From Varroa destructor (taxonomy: Eukaryota > Arthropoda > Arachnida > Mesostigmata > Varroidae), in contig NW_019211458.1 of the NCBI RefSeq assembly GCF_002443255.2, positions 23,067,325 to 23,131,324 of the forward strand: DNA of 64,000 nt. Reading direction: 5' to 3'. Position 1 is the first letter of the stretch; every line of letters starts with the position of its first letter. The notes under the pieces were generated by a model. That model searched no databases, was not told the DNA's origin, and saw only the letters and a list, made by a program, of their open reading frames with translations. This document shows, piece by piece, positions 25,600-39,162 of the stretch. Made by a program: the position numbers and the translations under genes.

Positions 25600-26810
25600 G
25601 TGTCTCAGTCTTCCTGCCCGTTTTCGATGCCAGGGCAGCGTCTACCACGTTTCGACTGCCATGTCAGTGCAGCCCACGTCGTTGTATACAGGCAAGCTTA
25701 GTTCTGTTACTTACTGCACTCTTCATGGACTGCGGGCCAGTGGTTTTGCTGTAATACGGCATGAAAATACGTAGAGTAAATCTTCGGACTCCTTTTTCCT
25801 CCATCTGCCGATAGTGGCAGTATCAGCAGCAAAGCAACCAACGGTCATAGCAACTCAAACACGCAAGCGCCGAAATCAGAGCAATAATAGAGTTTAACTA
25901 TACGCAGAAAAGTCGGCTTAAAAGGAGTCGACGCAGCGGTTGCTTTGGCTGACGTTGCAGACGCTGACTGACAATGGTGACGAGGACGAAGGCAGCTGTA
26001 ACGAGAAGCCTTCTGACTAACACCGCGTACATGGGACTGGCTAACAGCTAAAGTTGTTTTGCTTTCCGGAGAAAATAGGGTAGGCGCATAGTTACGCTAG
26101 GACATGGCAGAAGACAAAGTAGCAACTCTGCGTTAGCTTGCGGGATGCGCTCGATTCTTGCCCAGCGCTTTTCAGGACATCCACAAAGACGCACGCAAAG
26201 AAAAGAACCGAGGAGAAAAAGAACGCGCCAACTAAAACCACGCACCGTCTAGCGCTCACCAGGGGGTCTGATACTGACTAAAAGCCTATGGGACCTATCG
26301 AAGCGCCACTTCCTGCATTTTCCCATTTCATCGGACGTTCCAGCTTTTGTAGAACGTACGGTGTGCCTGCGCCATGCGGCAATGGTTGATCTCGTCAGAG
26401 GCGCACATGCTCGCGTCACCACGCGTTTAGAAGCGGCGGACGCTGCAAGGGTGCAGAACGAGGCAGAGGGATAGGGAGGAGGCGGGCGAGTATAACGTAA
26501 CTAAATTATTAGCATATTCAAGAAGCTACAGCAATTATTCAAGAAGAAGGGTAGTCGATGTTGCTGGCCTCTGGCATGACTAATTCTAAGGAAAAGGCAG
26601 TGACGCACACGACACAGAAGGGCTACGATGCTCAGAAGAAATGGGCCCCATAGAACCCGCAGTTCCCGCTGTCCGCTTATGGGGGTCGCCTGCCGCCGAC
26701 AGCTGTGACTACCGACACTGATGAATAAGAAAATATACGGGTAGACTGCTGTCGCTGCACTTGTCAATGCGTTCAGCGCAGCGCTACCGTCTCTTGGATA
26801 TAGCCACATT
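25600..26810. other. GC-richer block without identified gene
   Basis: Short frames such as the one around 25912-25968 (KVGLKGVDAAVALADVADAD) and 26501-26809 minus (102 codons) look protein-like but match nothing I know. Confidence 0.4.
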
Positions 26811-29650
26811 TTGTTGTATAGTAAATGAATGCCTCAGTGATGATAATTCGGCGGCCTGATTCAATTTAACACGGTTTCGGCGATTGCCGAGAAAAAAGGA
26901 AGCTGCTCCTTAATGGTTAAGGCTTATTCAAAGCCATGAAAGGTATGGTGAGAAAGCGCTGATATATTACACCAGACATACGTAGATTGTCGTCTGCTAT
27001 TGGGTTATTGTAATAGTTTCATCATTCAAATCATCGCAAGAGCCATTTAAATCGTCACATGTCTATTGACGGCAATTCGTCTGTACGTTCAAAATAAGTG
27101 ACCGACTAGATGTGGCTTTAGATGTATTTGCACAAGAAAAAAAAGTCTAATTCTATTGCGTTTTGAAAAACAGCTGCGAGGGAAGGAAGTGTCCCCGCGT
27201 TGAGACTTCATCGTATCTCGTCTCACCGTCAATGCCCAACCATGGGACCCAGCGCGGTTCTGTAAAACGTCGTCGCAAAATAGTTTTTAACGAGTATCTG
27301 GGACCTCAATACGATATCTAGCTAAAGTAATTGAAGAACAAATCACGTCGCTAACATCCATACATAAGTAAGTTGTAGTTTTTCTTCCTTCCTTTTGACG
27401 CTGTTTTCCCAAACGTTGGAAGCAATTCAGGATGAAGTCGACTGCCGATATGTATGATCAGTAGAGTAAAACAGTCTATATGGACAAACGAAAAAAAATA
27501 GTTTTCTTTTTAGTGCAACCTTTTTGCCGATGTTGGCCGAAAGACGGGGCGAAATTTGGTTTGAATGGAAAGTCGGCGGACATTTGACATAGCTTGTCAG
27601 TAGTTATTAGGAAACGGTTAGCCTCGTGGGAAGCAGGGAATAGAACAGAACGTCATGGCCAAATTCGATATTTCTTCATTAACATATGATTTTGCAGATA
27701 ATATCCCCGATGTGATGTAACTCACATAGATGAGCACACCGAACATTTAGGAAACTTCGTGTACCTGAAATTTGCAGATTTCTAAAACGTGATCGTTATC
27801 GTTCACTTGTTAATACGGCCGAAATCACGCGCGTCTGCGACACAACGTATGTTCAAAATTTTTTCCTTCTGCTTTTTTTACCTTCATTCACCTTACTGAC
27901 ATTTTACTTGTTGTTATTAATTGACGAGCAACAGGTGCTTGCTAAGTTACTTTGATTAATTCTTTTTTTGACAACCGTCATTTTGCTTTACTACGATGGA
28001 GCGCTAAGCAGTCACGACTATCTCACTATAACGTTTACTTATGGAAGATACTACGTGTCGTTTGCAGTTACATTGGGTTGTTCTATTGAGAATCGGACCA
28101 TTTTTTTTATTCCCCAACTGCTATTTTGGCCTGTACGCACGGCAAAAAAAAACCTAAGAACAGAGGCATGTTCACGGCTATCACCTAACCGAAGACCAAT
28201 GATAGAGGCTACAAACACTACTGACGTGACACACATTAACGTATGAGCGTCTTTCACCAGTGCCAATTGGCGTTCCATAATTACCACTGCCACCACAGTT
28301 ACCACACGGCGATGGTAGTGGTGGGCCAGTTCTAGAGCCTGGTTCCAACATCGTCTATCACGTGGTGGAAATGTGTGGTAATGTCTCTTCATAAGTTCAG
28401 TGGTATGCGCGGCGTATAGCATCAACTACAATAAGGATTTCCGTCGGCTGTATGGTGCTCGTACTGCGTGTGCACCCATGGGGGCACAGTATGCCGCAGG
28501 CCTCGAAGCCCTGGCAGCAAAAGGTGATTCGCTGTACTTCGTTAGCAACCGTAGCGGGGCGTTTAGTGAAGTGTAGCCGACCGGGACTGCGAGGACGCGT
28601 CGACTAGGAACAGATACAGAACAACCGATTGAGACTACTCAGCTTGAACCTAGAGTTCTGTAGAGAGCGAAGACCCAATTGCTTTAGTTACAGCGGGACC
28701 ACATGCACGGGGTAGCTTTGAATGAGGCAGCGATTGAACACAATGTATAGATGACTAAGGATTGTGCGTGAGAAGGCTCACTGATGATGGCGCAGAGGTC
28801 GGAGATGGGCGAAGTCGTGTTCACAGGTGTCTAGATGGCGTGCTCCCGCCACAGCGTTGGTGGCCGTGGCATGTTGTGGCTATAAAGAATAGTTGGTATT
28901 GTGCTTCTCAAATAGTATCAATGGGGTTAACCATGCATTATCATCGTTTTTCTTTTGCGAAATAAACATCGTAAGAAAATTTGGAAGAAGCAAGCTTGTA
29001 TGTGAGTCGACAATGCAAAAGTCAAATACAACCTACGGTGAGGAAAGAAACTATCTTGATTGAGGACCCACGGGAGTACAATTCGAGACGAGAAAGACGG
29101 TAACAATATAGTAAGCAAAATAATAATGGTGATTGCCAGCCTAGCAGTTTCTCCAACGACAAAGTCACTAAACATTACGCGAAGAATAATATCCCTTGCT
29201 TATAATATCTCCATTCTCGCGTGTTGCACCTATCTTGCCGCTGAATGGGAATCTGAAGCAAAGGGTGTCGTTGACACAATTTAAAACGTTGATGATGTAT
29301 ATTCAATGTAGTTTTTTTCCATATCTTAGCCTGCTGCCTAAGTTAGGCACTATAATATTACAGAATTTCAGCTAACCTTCCAGATTCGCCAATCAAGTAT
29401 ATGCCCGCACTTCAAATCAACTGGAACTCGATTTTATATTCGACTAGATCTGCTCAGCATCCTCAGTTACGGCTTATTTCGTCAGCTGCGTATCAAGTGT
29501 CACATGATAAAGCTTTCCCTGATAAAATGCCCGTCATTACCTCACTGAATACTCGTATGTAAAACATCTCAATATCTGCTCTTGGTCTTCATGCGAACCC
29601 CTTGTTTATATCACTCACATTTCAATACGGCCTACACTAGCGCCACATGG
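26811..29650. other. Mostly AT-rich sequence with a small GC-richer patch at 28.2-28.9 kb
   Basis: The patch holds the coding-like frame at 28382-28576 and an imperfect inverted repeat (ACCACTGCCA near 28285 with TGGTAGTGGT near 28315). The 124-codon minus frame at 28051-28425 shows no domain. Confidence 0.5.
28382..28576 (+). other. Coding-like frame, unidentified
   Basis: A 64-codon frame from after TAA to TAG, without an ATG start, reads SINYNKDFRRLYGARTACAP and then MGAQYAAGLEALAAKGDSLY. The composition is natural for protein and the DNA is locally GC-richer than its surroundings. I recognise no family. It is weak on length alone. Confidence 0.15.
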
Positions 29651-31060
29651 CTTGCTGTGTTAAGCCAATATCTTTCTCCCTTCCTCCTTCTCACCGACTC
29701 GTTGGGAGCCGTCGCTGCGCGGCGGCTGCGTTAATGTCAGCTTCTAAAGGACCAGAGGCATGACCACAGCACCAGCAGCGCTGTTTTTACAATGTCTATT
29801 GAAGGGGAACGCCCAGCAGCGGGTAACACGGTCCTTCGAAGAAAAACAAGAGGAGGAGAAAACGTGTGCGAGCTAAAAGCTTCTGGGCCTGAGTAAAAAA
29901 TGACTCCAATAAGCTGCGACCAACGCGCTAGCAGCATTCGTTTGGTATTGCGGGGAAACAATTCGTTGGTGAGGGAGACGTTTTGTGAGTGCCTCAATGT
30001 GAAAGTCAGCGGGCCGCCACTGTTCGCCGCTCTGCTCAGCGTAAGCAGTATCTCTACGTTGGCATCGTAGTGCTATTACTACCGACATTGAGCAGTCTAG
30101 CGTTTGTTTCTGCGGTGGCCGTTGCTGCTGGTGACTTTCCAACGAGGCTCCAGCCTTCAGCCGGCTGCCGCCAAAACGACAACTCTATGAGCGGCAGTTA
30201 TAAGAGAGAAGGAAGACAAAAGAAAACGGTCGACCGCTGATTTCCCCAGAGACTTCTTATTTTGAGTAGCACCATTACCAAAACCTCGTCAACGGCATCG
30301 GTTGCGGTAACACCAACCCTTACCCCATAACTAGCAGGACAAGGACACTGGAGACGGGTGACTGCCGATGACGGCCAGCAACGCCACTCTACCTCTCCTC
30401 ACGAGCTTTGCTGCTCCAACAATAAAATCATCTTCTCCCAGATATTCTCAAACATCCATTATCGCTCTAAAAACCTTTTCTGAACTTCCAGCATTTCCAA
30501 CGGCGGAAACAGCAGTGGAGTTGCCGATCCTCAAGCGTGACAGCCCCACTATTCCTACCCTGCGTCCTATTCTTCTTCATATGGCATATTTACGTTGTGT
30601 CCAGTCTAGCGGATGAGTACATCGGCCTCAGCAGGGGCCGACAGTCTAGCTGCGTCTGCGATCAGTCCCCCGAATGCTCTTTTAGCTATAGCTGTCGGTG
30701 CAACGCGGTCGCAGGCGAACGATCTTACAGCTGTCGAAGCAAAATGGCGCCGCTTCTGCCGCTGGCACTACCACCGGCGCTTCTCGTCAGAAATAGGTCG
30801 ACAAAGATATCGTACTGCTATCCAATTTCCAATACCATTTTAAGCCTGCCTTGTTACTGGTAGTAAGCGCTGTGGCTCTTCCTCCACATCGTGAACGGAA
30901 CAGACGGGATGGCGCAAAGACGAACATACTTTACTGGATGCGAGTGTCCGTAGTCGTGAATCGAAGGGGGACAAGTTGAAGGCGTATCTCAGAAACTCGA
31001 CAAATAGCTTTTCCAACAGAGCAAAGCGAAATAGATACAAAAGTAATATCATAGCTATAG
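29650..31060. other. GC-richer block with overlapping open frames
   Basis: Frames of 70-108 codons are open on both strands (29737-29997 minus, 29989-30240 plus, 30537-30863 plus, 30613-30843 plus). Products are Ala/Ser/Thr-rich, from degenerate GCN-type triplets. No motif is found, and both strands being open argues for composition. Confidence 0.4.
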
Positions 31061-33690
31061 GGAGAATAGATGGCTGGACGAGAGATCTCCGTTGTTATTT
31101 TTGTTTTTATTATTGACGGCAGCTGCTATTGATCAGTCAGCGTTTCCTGTGCGTTTTCTAACGTTGAACAGAGCTGCACGAGAGTCAGTACGCTATTTCC
31201 GGCTGCACTCTGCTGTGCAAACATTGTGATGTACACAAAGATTTGCATATACCGAAAGTCTTAGGGAAACCGATACGCTAATAAAATATGTTTGTTTTGT
31301 AAAACAAACCTATGTTTTGGACAACAATGCATAGTGAATAGTTGCTTATGTTTTGTTTTGCACTCCTTTTCAACTAAAGGCATTTGTACGTTAAACGTAG
31401 GTGCGGTTTATTGGCCATTGAATTTAAAAACTGCGCCCTTTGAGCAGCCCTATGTGCAAATTCCATTACTTTATATTCTGGATAATTTTTTTTTTATCGA
31501 ATATAAGTTTAGCGTTCGGATTTTAGATTCCAGGAGTTGATTTTAATCTGTTATCTTATAGTCATTATTTTCGGTGGAGCTTATAAGCACTCGCCAGCGT
31601 AATGTTCGTGTCGTAGAGCGTGAATAGAGTGTCTTTTATAGTCTATCAACTCTAAAGCCAGGTATCGACAAGCACTTACTGATTGGCTATAATTCAAACT
31701 AATCTAGTCTATCACAATAGTTGAGAAAAGAATGAATTCGATGTTCACCAATGTAGGCTTGATGGAAAGTCAACCAGCGTTCCTAGCTATGTTTAGGACG
31801 AGTTTGTGTATTTCTAGTGTAGAAGTCCATGATGTCTGCACATCACTCGGTCTATTTTGCGCTCGTATTGATCGAAAGACATCCAAGGTAAGACGGCAGC
31901 GTTCCATTTCCGGCCAATGGGTAGCAAGAGCTCATAATCGAAGAAGCACTGCTCGTTTCCCAGTGCAGTACACAAAAGGGATGTTCCTCTGTGCAAAACG
32001 ACACACGTGTCGACAAGGTATAATGATGCCTATATATGCTAACAGCGTCACCAATCGGAGCAGCTCCCGTCTAGTCGTACCTTACCGACGCAAACTCTCA
32101 CCGTTCGCTTCTTACTTGCAATTCTAGCAACTTCTAACAATAAGGAAATGATGACAAGTAATCAGCCTGCTCGTGGCGTCCATTCACAGCCAAACGCTTT
32201 CGGCACTGCGACAATATATAGTTGAAACTAAGGCGAAATGAACGGACGATAACTCTTTACCTACCTGCCATTGCGACCATTTAATATGGAGGCTACTGAA
32301 ACCGCTGGTAGGGGCCATGTAACTGGCAATGTTAGCGCTGGCTTTACTTGCAGCTGTCCTGAATCTTGCATCAACATGTGACAGGTTCGTGCATGATAAG
32401 ATACACACGAACGGCATGGAGCGTTTGTTACAAGTATACTACAAACCCGATTCGTGTCGGCGGATACGAGCAGAGCTTGTAGCATCAGCGTGCAAGCAAC
32501 AGCGAACCTCTATTTCGGCTCTTATGGCGCCGCAGCGGTAGGTCGTATACCATTATAGCTAGATCCCTAACGCACCCCGTGCTCCACTTGATCATAAAGT
32601 GTTAATAAATAGACATTTACTTGTATCCTCTCTTTTATAGCCATTCATATCGAGTAGGAAGTGGTACAAATATGATAATAAATAAAAATAGCAATTAATA
32701 TAAACGTAGTTAAAGTAATAAAGCCAATATAATCACATATAGATTTAACTGTACGTATACGAATGACAGTTGCCATACGCCGCTTCGTGCATATATGCAA
32801 CACTGGTGGTATGACGTTCAATGTCTGAATAATAATGTTATAAGTAATTCCCGTTCTGTAGGCGAGCATATTGAAAGAAAGTGAAGAGGAAATCACTGCT
32901 TGTCGTAAAACTGGGCGTACTTTTTGTGGGCAGCATCATACATATCAACCATAATAAGGATAAGAATCAGGCCACGTGAAACAGAACATTAGTTATTAAG
33001 GGCATAGTGAACGAGAAATCGTCGTCGAGTAAAGGGCGGCGACGGCGGCGGCCTTACAAGCAGTTTCAAGGAACCCGAACATGCATAATCCACAGACCCA
33101 TATGAACGCACACACGTATATATATATATATATATATATACTTAGCACAGTTTCCATTTAACATTTGGAGCTTCTGAAGAACATAGATTAATGTACGATT
33201 ATATGGTCATATATAACCAAAGAGACAAGATCGGCGGTAACGCCGGAAACTCGACATCAAAATGCCTTCGGTTCTAATCTGGTTGGCGCACGCGAATTGA
33301 TGCGGTAGTATACTTGCATATATAGTAACAAAGTTGCTTACAATATCTTTATATTGTACTTAGTGATAAAAAAAAAAAGGGGTAAGCCTTGACAATTCCG
33401 GCAGTTTCGATTTTCAGCATTTGTCTAATTTAGCCTAGGTATTTTGAGAGGATTCAGATGTCACCCAAGACTAAATACACAATGCGTCCTCTATATGCGA
33501 GCTCTCCCACAGGGCAAGTTTGTACATACAATTGAAAGCGGAAGATAGGGTGTTCTGTGCCTGATTTCGATCTTGTATGAAATCTGGAAAAACGCAGAAT
33601 AGCACTGATAACACGAAGATAAGATATGTCTCAGTGTACTAGGATCAGAAGCGTCACGCTTGGCTGCTTACCGCTTGCATAATTCGCGAT
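31061..33690. other. AT-rich sequence, no identified gene
   Basis: The longest frame is 131 codons (31732-32127 plus); it has no domain and a 60-codon frame opposite it. The (TA)n tract at 33117 lies here. Confidence 0.5.
33117..33140. repeat. (TA)n microsatellite, 24 nt
   Basis: Uninterrupted alternating T and A after CACACACG, so it may be part of a compound CA/TA repeat. Confidence 0.97.
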
Positions 33691-33726
33691 TCCCATCGGC
33701 TGTAAATTTAAATTAAGCCGTCACAG

Positions 33727-33997
33727 CTAATCGGGCTCAGCATCGAAAGGCACTGGTCGACGGCCAAATTTGATTTTTGCACGAATGAACGATCTAAGTG
33801 CAATCCACTCAAATACTATTTAATAAAAAGTGGTCTACACTGATATCTTGAGGAGGAAGCCACAGTTCTCTGAACGGATTCAGAAGATCATGTATTGTTT
33901 GCTGAAGAGCTAGTTTATCTAATACAATGAGTAATATCCGGAGAAAAGTATCCGTATATAACGTCTTGCTGATATATGTTGGACACAGTATAATCAA
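33727..33997 (-). mobile_element. piggyBac-like transposase relic
   Basis: The first frame (33809-33997, 62 codons) reads YTDTFLRILLIVLDKLALQQ, then TIHDLLNPFRELWLPPQDIS, then VDHFLLN. This follows the family pattern R-F-x-x-I-L-x-x-x...L-x-x-x-F...x-x-P-x-x-x-(L/I)-S-(V/I)-D-E-x-(L/M), in which the Asp is the first of the three catalytic aspartates. It is kept, but the following Glu is His. After a frameshift, 33727-33804 reads SFIRAKIKFGRRPVPFDAE, matching the following (Y/F)-I-P-x-K-x-x-x-(F/Y)-G-I-K block at the correct distance. The rest of the transposase, terminal repeats and TTAA ends were not found. Piggy-type transposases cut and paste DNA at TTAA; this copy is dead. Confidence 0.6.
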
Positions 33998-33999
33998 GT

Positions 34000-36900
34000 A
34001 GATATGATACTATTGCTTTTTGTTCTGCCGTCAAGGGCAGTGTTGGGATGGCTGGTGAGTTGCCGCACTGGTGATTCAAATAGCGGTTTGCTTGGGCAAT
34101 TATATTAAGTAGCTATGATTGACATTCGGCCGAGTCCGGTGGAAAAAGTGAATCGAAAAATTTGAGCTTTTCGATGAAGTTCACGGGCGGTCAATCGCTC
34201 GGATAATATAAAAGTACTACAGTATTTGCCGGTGTGGAAAAACGGTCATAGAGACGGCTTGAAAATATAATTCCACGATTGTTTTCCTGCAAAGGAAGCA
34301 GGGTTGACTAAACTGTTCTTTTGCCGCTACTAAAGAAACGGGGGGACGTCCAATAATTTGTTTGTGCTAAAGGAGCACTATGTTTCTGGACAATGCCTGA
34401 ATAATCGTAAAGTCTATAACGTTCGCTGATTTTGTCGCAGCAGCAGGAGTACGCGGCGCTACTTGCAAGTAGTCTGAGGTTAGACACCAAAAAAGTCAGA
34501 CACCCGTTTGTCACAAGCGCAGCCAGCGACGAGGGAGTAGTCGCAACTATCGGTATTTCAAAAACGCTTGTTACTGTCAGAACAGATTGAAGTGGCGGGC
34601 CGCAATACCGTTGGCACTGTGGAAGTTGAAGACAGTGTCATGGCATTCGATGCGGATACGCAGCCCCCCGTTGCCGTCATAAAAATTCCGGATTTAATGC
34701 GTTGATCATGACGCGTCAATAAGCCGGTTACTGACAGGCGTCTGTGATGACTTTGTTTTAAAAGGACGGAAGGTAAATAGGTCCACTCTGACCAAAAACA
34801 AAACACGTCTGAATCAATCAAGCTCTTAGTACTGGTAAACTTCAGCACCATCCAGACATACAAAAAACTGTAGACCAACCGATGCTGTTCTGTTGGTTTG
34901 AAGTATGACGTAGGTCGCGTGAGTAGATGCGTGGGCGCAAGGTGTGATGGTTTGCGGGAGTAGGTGCTAAAGTATGTTTTTTGTATTTCATTGAGAAGGG
35001 AAAGGGAAGTTTATCTCTAGAAGGTAAGCACTAATTTTATTAGGCAAGATGAAGAACCACGGTCGCTACGAGTGCTGCCTCGACACATTTCCGGGTCGCA
35101 GAGTGCCTGTTGTATAAGCCTGTTGCCACAGACTCGTGCAAAACTTCTCGGGGAACGTAAGAAACCTAAAATATTCTCTAATATTTTACCTTGAAGGCAG
35201 GCTTAATCTTTAAAAATCAGTTACAAGATCAGTTACCTTGACAACATTGAATGCTCTAACACTTACTAATACACGATACATTGCCACCAGTTTTTACAAT
35301 GCCAAAGATATTAATAATAAGTATATATATAGATATATATGAGAAAAACCTGTGTCGAAATGAAAAAAAGTGTCCCAGGCCGAGGTAAATGTCAATAGAA
35401 TACGTCCATAATTGCAAAACGTTTTACCGCTAGCGAACTCCTAAACTATTAGAAAGTGTTTCAAGTAAAGAAATATTTGGCCGGACTCATTGTTCAATGA
35501 GGCTTGTCGATCTCGATTGTGCTGAAGGGTAGATAGTTCACCCTGAATCGGATAGGTCTATGTTGCAGCAAGATGGCGCTGTTATCGTTATTATTGTTGT
35601 TGTTGCTGTTGTCGTTTTTGGCGCGTTTATTTGGTGAGAGTCCATTTATAATTTAGCGCGATAAAAATGTGCCTAAATCGCTCACAGAGTACCTGTTAAT
35701 CAAATATTTGTTTTACAATAGTCGTATATGTAACAATACAAATGCTTCTACTGGCATCACGGAGCATTACAATACAATACTCGCTTTCGTCTAAGTATAT
35801 TACGATTATGATTAATGAAAAAGAACACATTTGTCTTTTTTGTACTTCAATAGAGGGTGGATCCACATTGAAAAAAGGAAATGTCCCATTGTGGTCCAAA
35901 AATCGACACCTCTTCTGCTACCGTTGAAACCTGCGACGTCTGCGATAGAATTTTTTTTTTCTGTGTGAATATATCATCTGATAACCATTTGGCGTCTCGA
36001 GCGTTTATCTAGTCGATAGATAATAACATCTAGTTAATAGATAATAACAGCAATCGGGGAAGACTGTGTTGTATGCGAGCTTCACATTGGCACCCGTTTG
36101 CGATATATGACCTCCCGCTGAGATTTAATACGTAGCATTGATGTATGTCATCCATCTGCTGATTTTGGTCATCATGCAGTTGTATCTAAATATACCTTAG
36201 CACCTACGAATTGTTTGATATCTCGTGACCTCGATGCGGCGGTTATTCTTTTGTTCCACCCAGTTCCGCCAGCGATTCAGTAACGGCAATGACGGCTACG
36301 AAACAGAATCACTTACATTTATCGATATAATTCAATCTTTCGACAACAGCAGTATCTTCGCGTCCGTATCTTTAAATTGAGAGTAATTTGTTTTCTGATT
36401 TGCCTTGTCTATTGGTCTCATTTTAAGACCAACCATCTTAGAGAAAACTACACCATTTTGAGTGACACCGTGTGAACGACATTGAAATTATATATATAAT
36501 TGGAAGACGGTGACAAGGAGAACAAACACCTAGAAAGTAAACGCCCCGTAGCATCAGTTCTATACAGCGATCCAATTCGTACTTGTATCGTGGAAATCTG
36601 ACTGTATCTAACCCTGCAATGCAAAGTTGTATACATATAAATATAATTTTTTTTAACGTACGACCGGACACCGGCAGGGTATAGCCTATCTGATGTATGT
36701 CATACGTAGACGGTTGTTTACGTCAAAATCACCACCCACTAATTCTCAATTTATATTCTTTATACTTCGCTACGGGAGGCTGTATATTACCAAACGATAC
36801 ATGGTTCAAGCTATCCACTTGCTTTTGGTTTCGCCATTTTGAAGAGATAATTTCACCATTTTCTACAGTAGCATTACAATCACCCCTTTAAGTGGGTACG

Positions 36901-38078
36901 AAACATGGGATACGAATAGGAACTTTTTAAACGTAATCTTCTTGCTTCATCTACTTTGTTACAGAAAAAAGGCCACAGTGGCTAACATGTAAAGAGGAGT
37001 AGTTGTCCCAGGGGTAGACTTTGTTGCATTCGCTGAAAAGGCTATTCATTTCAAAGGAAAATGAAAATAGCATCAGATCACGTCGATGACAACAGCCAGC
37101 ACACCACAGAGTCTAGAATGCCTTGACTAGTCTTGCCTATTAAGGTCGACAAGAAAAGGAAGTTTGTGGACTTACGGATCTTTTCTTGCGGATGTTATGC
37201 CTAATTTGGTATCTCATACAACGACCACGTTTTTAGAGAACAATAGAATATAATCTTGATGGATAACGCATGTGAAGCTCTCGGATAAAGTTACTAAAAA
37301 TAGATTTTCGGGAGCGTCTGCTGTTCGACTTATAGTTTACGTAAAAACAGTTTTTATCTAGAAATTAATTTCGCACGCGTTAAAATGTCGAAGTCATATC
37401 TAAATCCACATAAATGCAATTTATTCAATTAAATAACTAACTGGTAATTGGCATATATAAATAGGTGTGTTTTTAATGTGTGTAAGCGGAATTAACTAGA
37501 TATAGATATATCGTATTCGTTCAGCGCGATTTGTTTTCGAAGGGAAACCTAAAGCCTATTTAAAAACTAACTTAGGTCACCTACTATAGCCGCAATTCAT
37601 AACACGGTTTTTGTGCTCACAAGAAAGTTTAGAATGCTTTAAAAATAGTTAGTCTCATTAGAAACATGTATATCTGAGCTGCCCGACGGATTCTTAAATC
37701 ATAAGTAAAAATAAAAAACTATGGTATGTAGATGATACTTAAAAATTAAACTCAATAAGAAGTTACTGGGCGAAAACGTTTTTCTTGGAACAAAAAGTAA
37801 AATTTTAAATCTTAATATAAATTATAGCCATTATTATTATTGTCGTATTATTGTATAGAAATTATGTGACATAAACATACCATATAAAAACATTTTTGAC
37901 CCATTTTTCAGGTTGAGTTTCGCACTTTGATGCCCAGCTCTTCGACTATTCAATCAGGCACTGATGTAGTAGATAGTGAGATTCTGAAATTAAAGAACAG
38001 CGTAAATCTCAATAACTTGTGTGGCAGATAGGCACACAAGCCGGAAACGGATAGTCCACAGTATTTGGCCTCGACCGA
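34000..38078. other. AT-rich sequence, no identified gene
   Basis: It contains the 21-bp tandem repeat at 36007 and a GTT/GCT triplet-rich stretch around 35576-35620. A 106-codon minus frame at 34558-34878 has no recognisable domain. Confidence 0.55.
36007..36048. repeat. Two-copy 21-bp tandem repeat
   Basis: ATCTAGTCGATAGATAATAA plus C (36007-36027) is repeated immediately as ATCTAGTTAATAGATAATAA plus C (36028-36048). The copies differ only where CG in the first is TA in the second. Confidence 0.9.
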
Positions 38079-38125
38079 AATGACGCAGCGGTGGTTAAGA
38101 CGGTCCGTAGGTTCCCGTGATTTTG
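38079..38125 (+). repeat. SINE-like fragment with A-box-like sequence
   Basis: TGACGCAGCGGTGGTTAAGA at 38081-38100 strongly resembles a tRNA D-arm with A box (T-G-G-C-G-C-A-G-x-G-G-T-T-A-A-G). GGTTCCCGTGA (38110-38120) is a poor B box only 29 nt later, so the anticodon arm would be deleted. A worn SINE head is plausible. Confidence 0.3.
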
Positions 38126-39115
38126 TAACCTTTTGCAGACCTTAACGTTATCTATGTACCTTTATCGGCTGTCAACCTTACTCTCACTACATACGGTCGA
38201 CTTTCTTTAATGAATGAAGCTCATTGATGTGAATCGCAGTAATATCACATGACCCAACTCAGGATTATGTTATAATAATCGATGCCAGATGCGACGGCTT
38301 TTTATCTACTTGCATGGCCACAGTATAATACAACGTATAGGAAATACAAATTGCATCACATCCATTAACTTCGGCCGGCAACAGACAGGCTCTGGCAGCA
38401 TATTCTACAAGCAGTCAACGGTAGTCCCCATTACAGCTGGGGTTCAGAAGCTTATTGCTCCACAAGCTAACAGGAAAACAAAGGATCACTGTGGAATGAA
38501 TAGAGAACAGGGTGGCACAGTAGGACGAGATGATTACACCGCAGAACTGAGTGCGACAGGGTGACTTCTCTTGATCTGAAGCTCTGAGAAGCCCCACCAG
38601 CGTGCGCCCAGTGACCTAGTCGATACGAGCGTCTGTGCCTCCGTGTTTGCAAGCTTATAGCAGAATTCGTAACGAATTCCACTACTGATCCAGCCTCGTC
38701 TCCTTTTTACTCTTTATCGTCTTTGCCCTCTTACTCAATAGATCGTAATACCTTCCTTTGATGGAAGGAAGAGGGTCAGGAAAGCTGCAGCATAAGTTAG
38801 CCATACAGCCTGGATATCTGAATTGGAACTACTGCTACTATAAGCCTACGTGTCCTACTACTAGGTCAATGAGGTCTCCGACCAAAGGCCCTAGAGCCGC
38901 TTTACCACCCTAGCCAGACACCGTACCAGCCTAGCGATGCACGGCATGCAACGGTAACTGCATCGGGTCGAGTACACGATGCAGAGTAGGGCAGACGAGT
39001 ACGCTGCGAGAAAAACCAAGAAAAAGAGCAACTGAAAGGAAGTAGCCTACTCGACGAAGCTAAAAGAAAAGTTCATTATTACCATAAGCTTATTATTGTC
39101 ACCGGCCACAAGTCG

Positions 39116-39162
<47 letters not shown>

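Larger units (their letters stand above)
22601..25600. other. Mostly AT-rich sequence
   Basis: Only the SINE-like fragment at 24214 and the weak coding-like frame at 24916-25146 are noted. Nothing else is recognised. Confidence 0.55.

Noticed and set aside
28051..28425. 124-codon minus-strand frame
   Set aside because: No motif, and a plus-strand frame covers much of it. Its His/Arg-rich part comes from an imperfect GTG/CAC repeat.
31732..32127. 131-codon plus-strand frame
   Set aside because: Length alone; no domain, no codon or splice support, and the opposite strand is partly open.
36438..36671. Minus-strand frame with DRCIELMLRGVYF, recalling the mariner C-terminal R-W-x-K-C-I-x-x-x-G-x-Y-(F/V)
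   Set aside because: The match is too short, nothing mariner-like lies upstream, and it is 3.7 kb from the HTH fragment.
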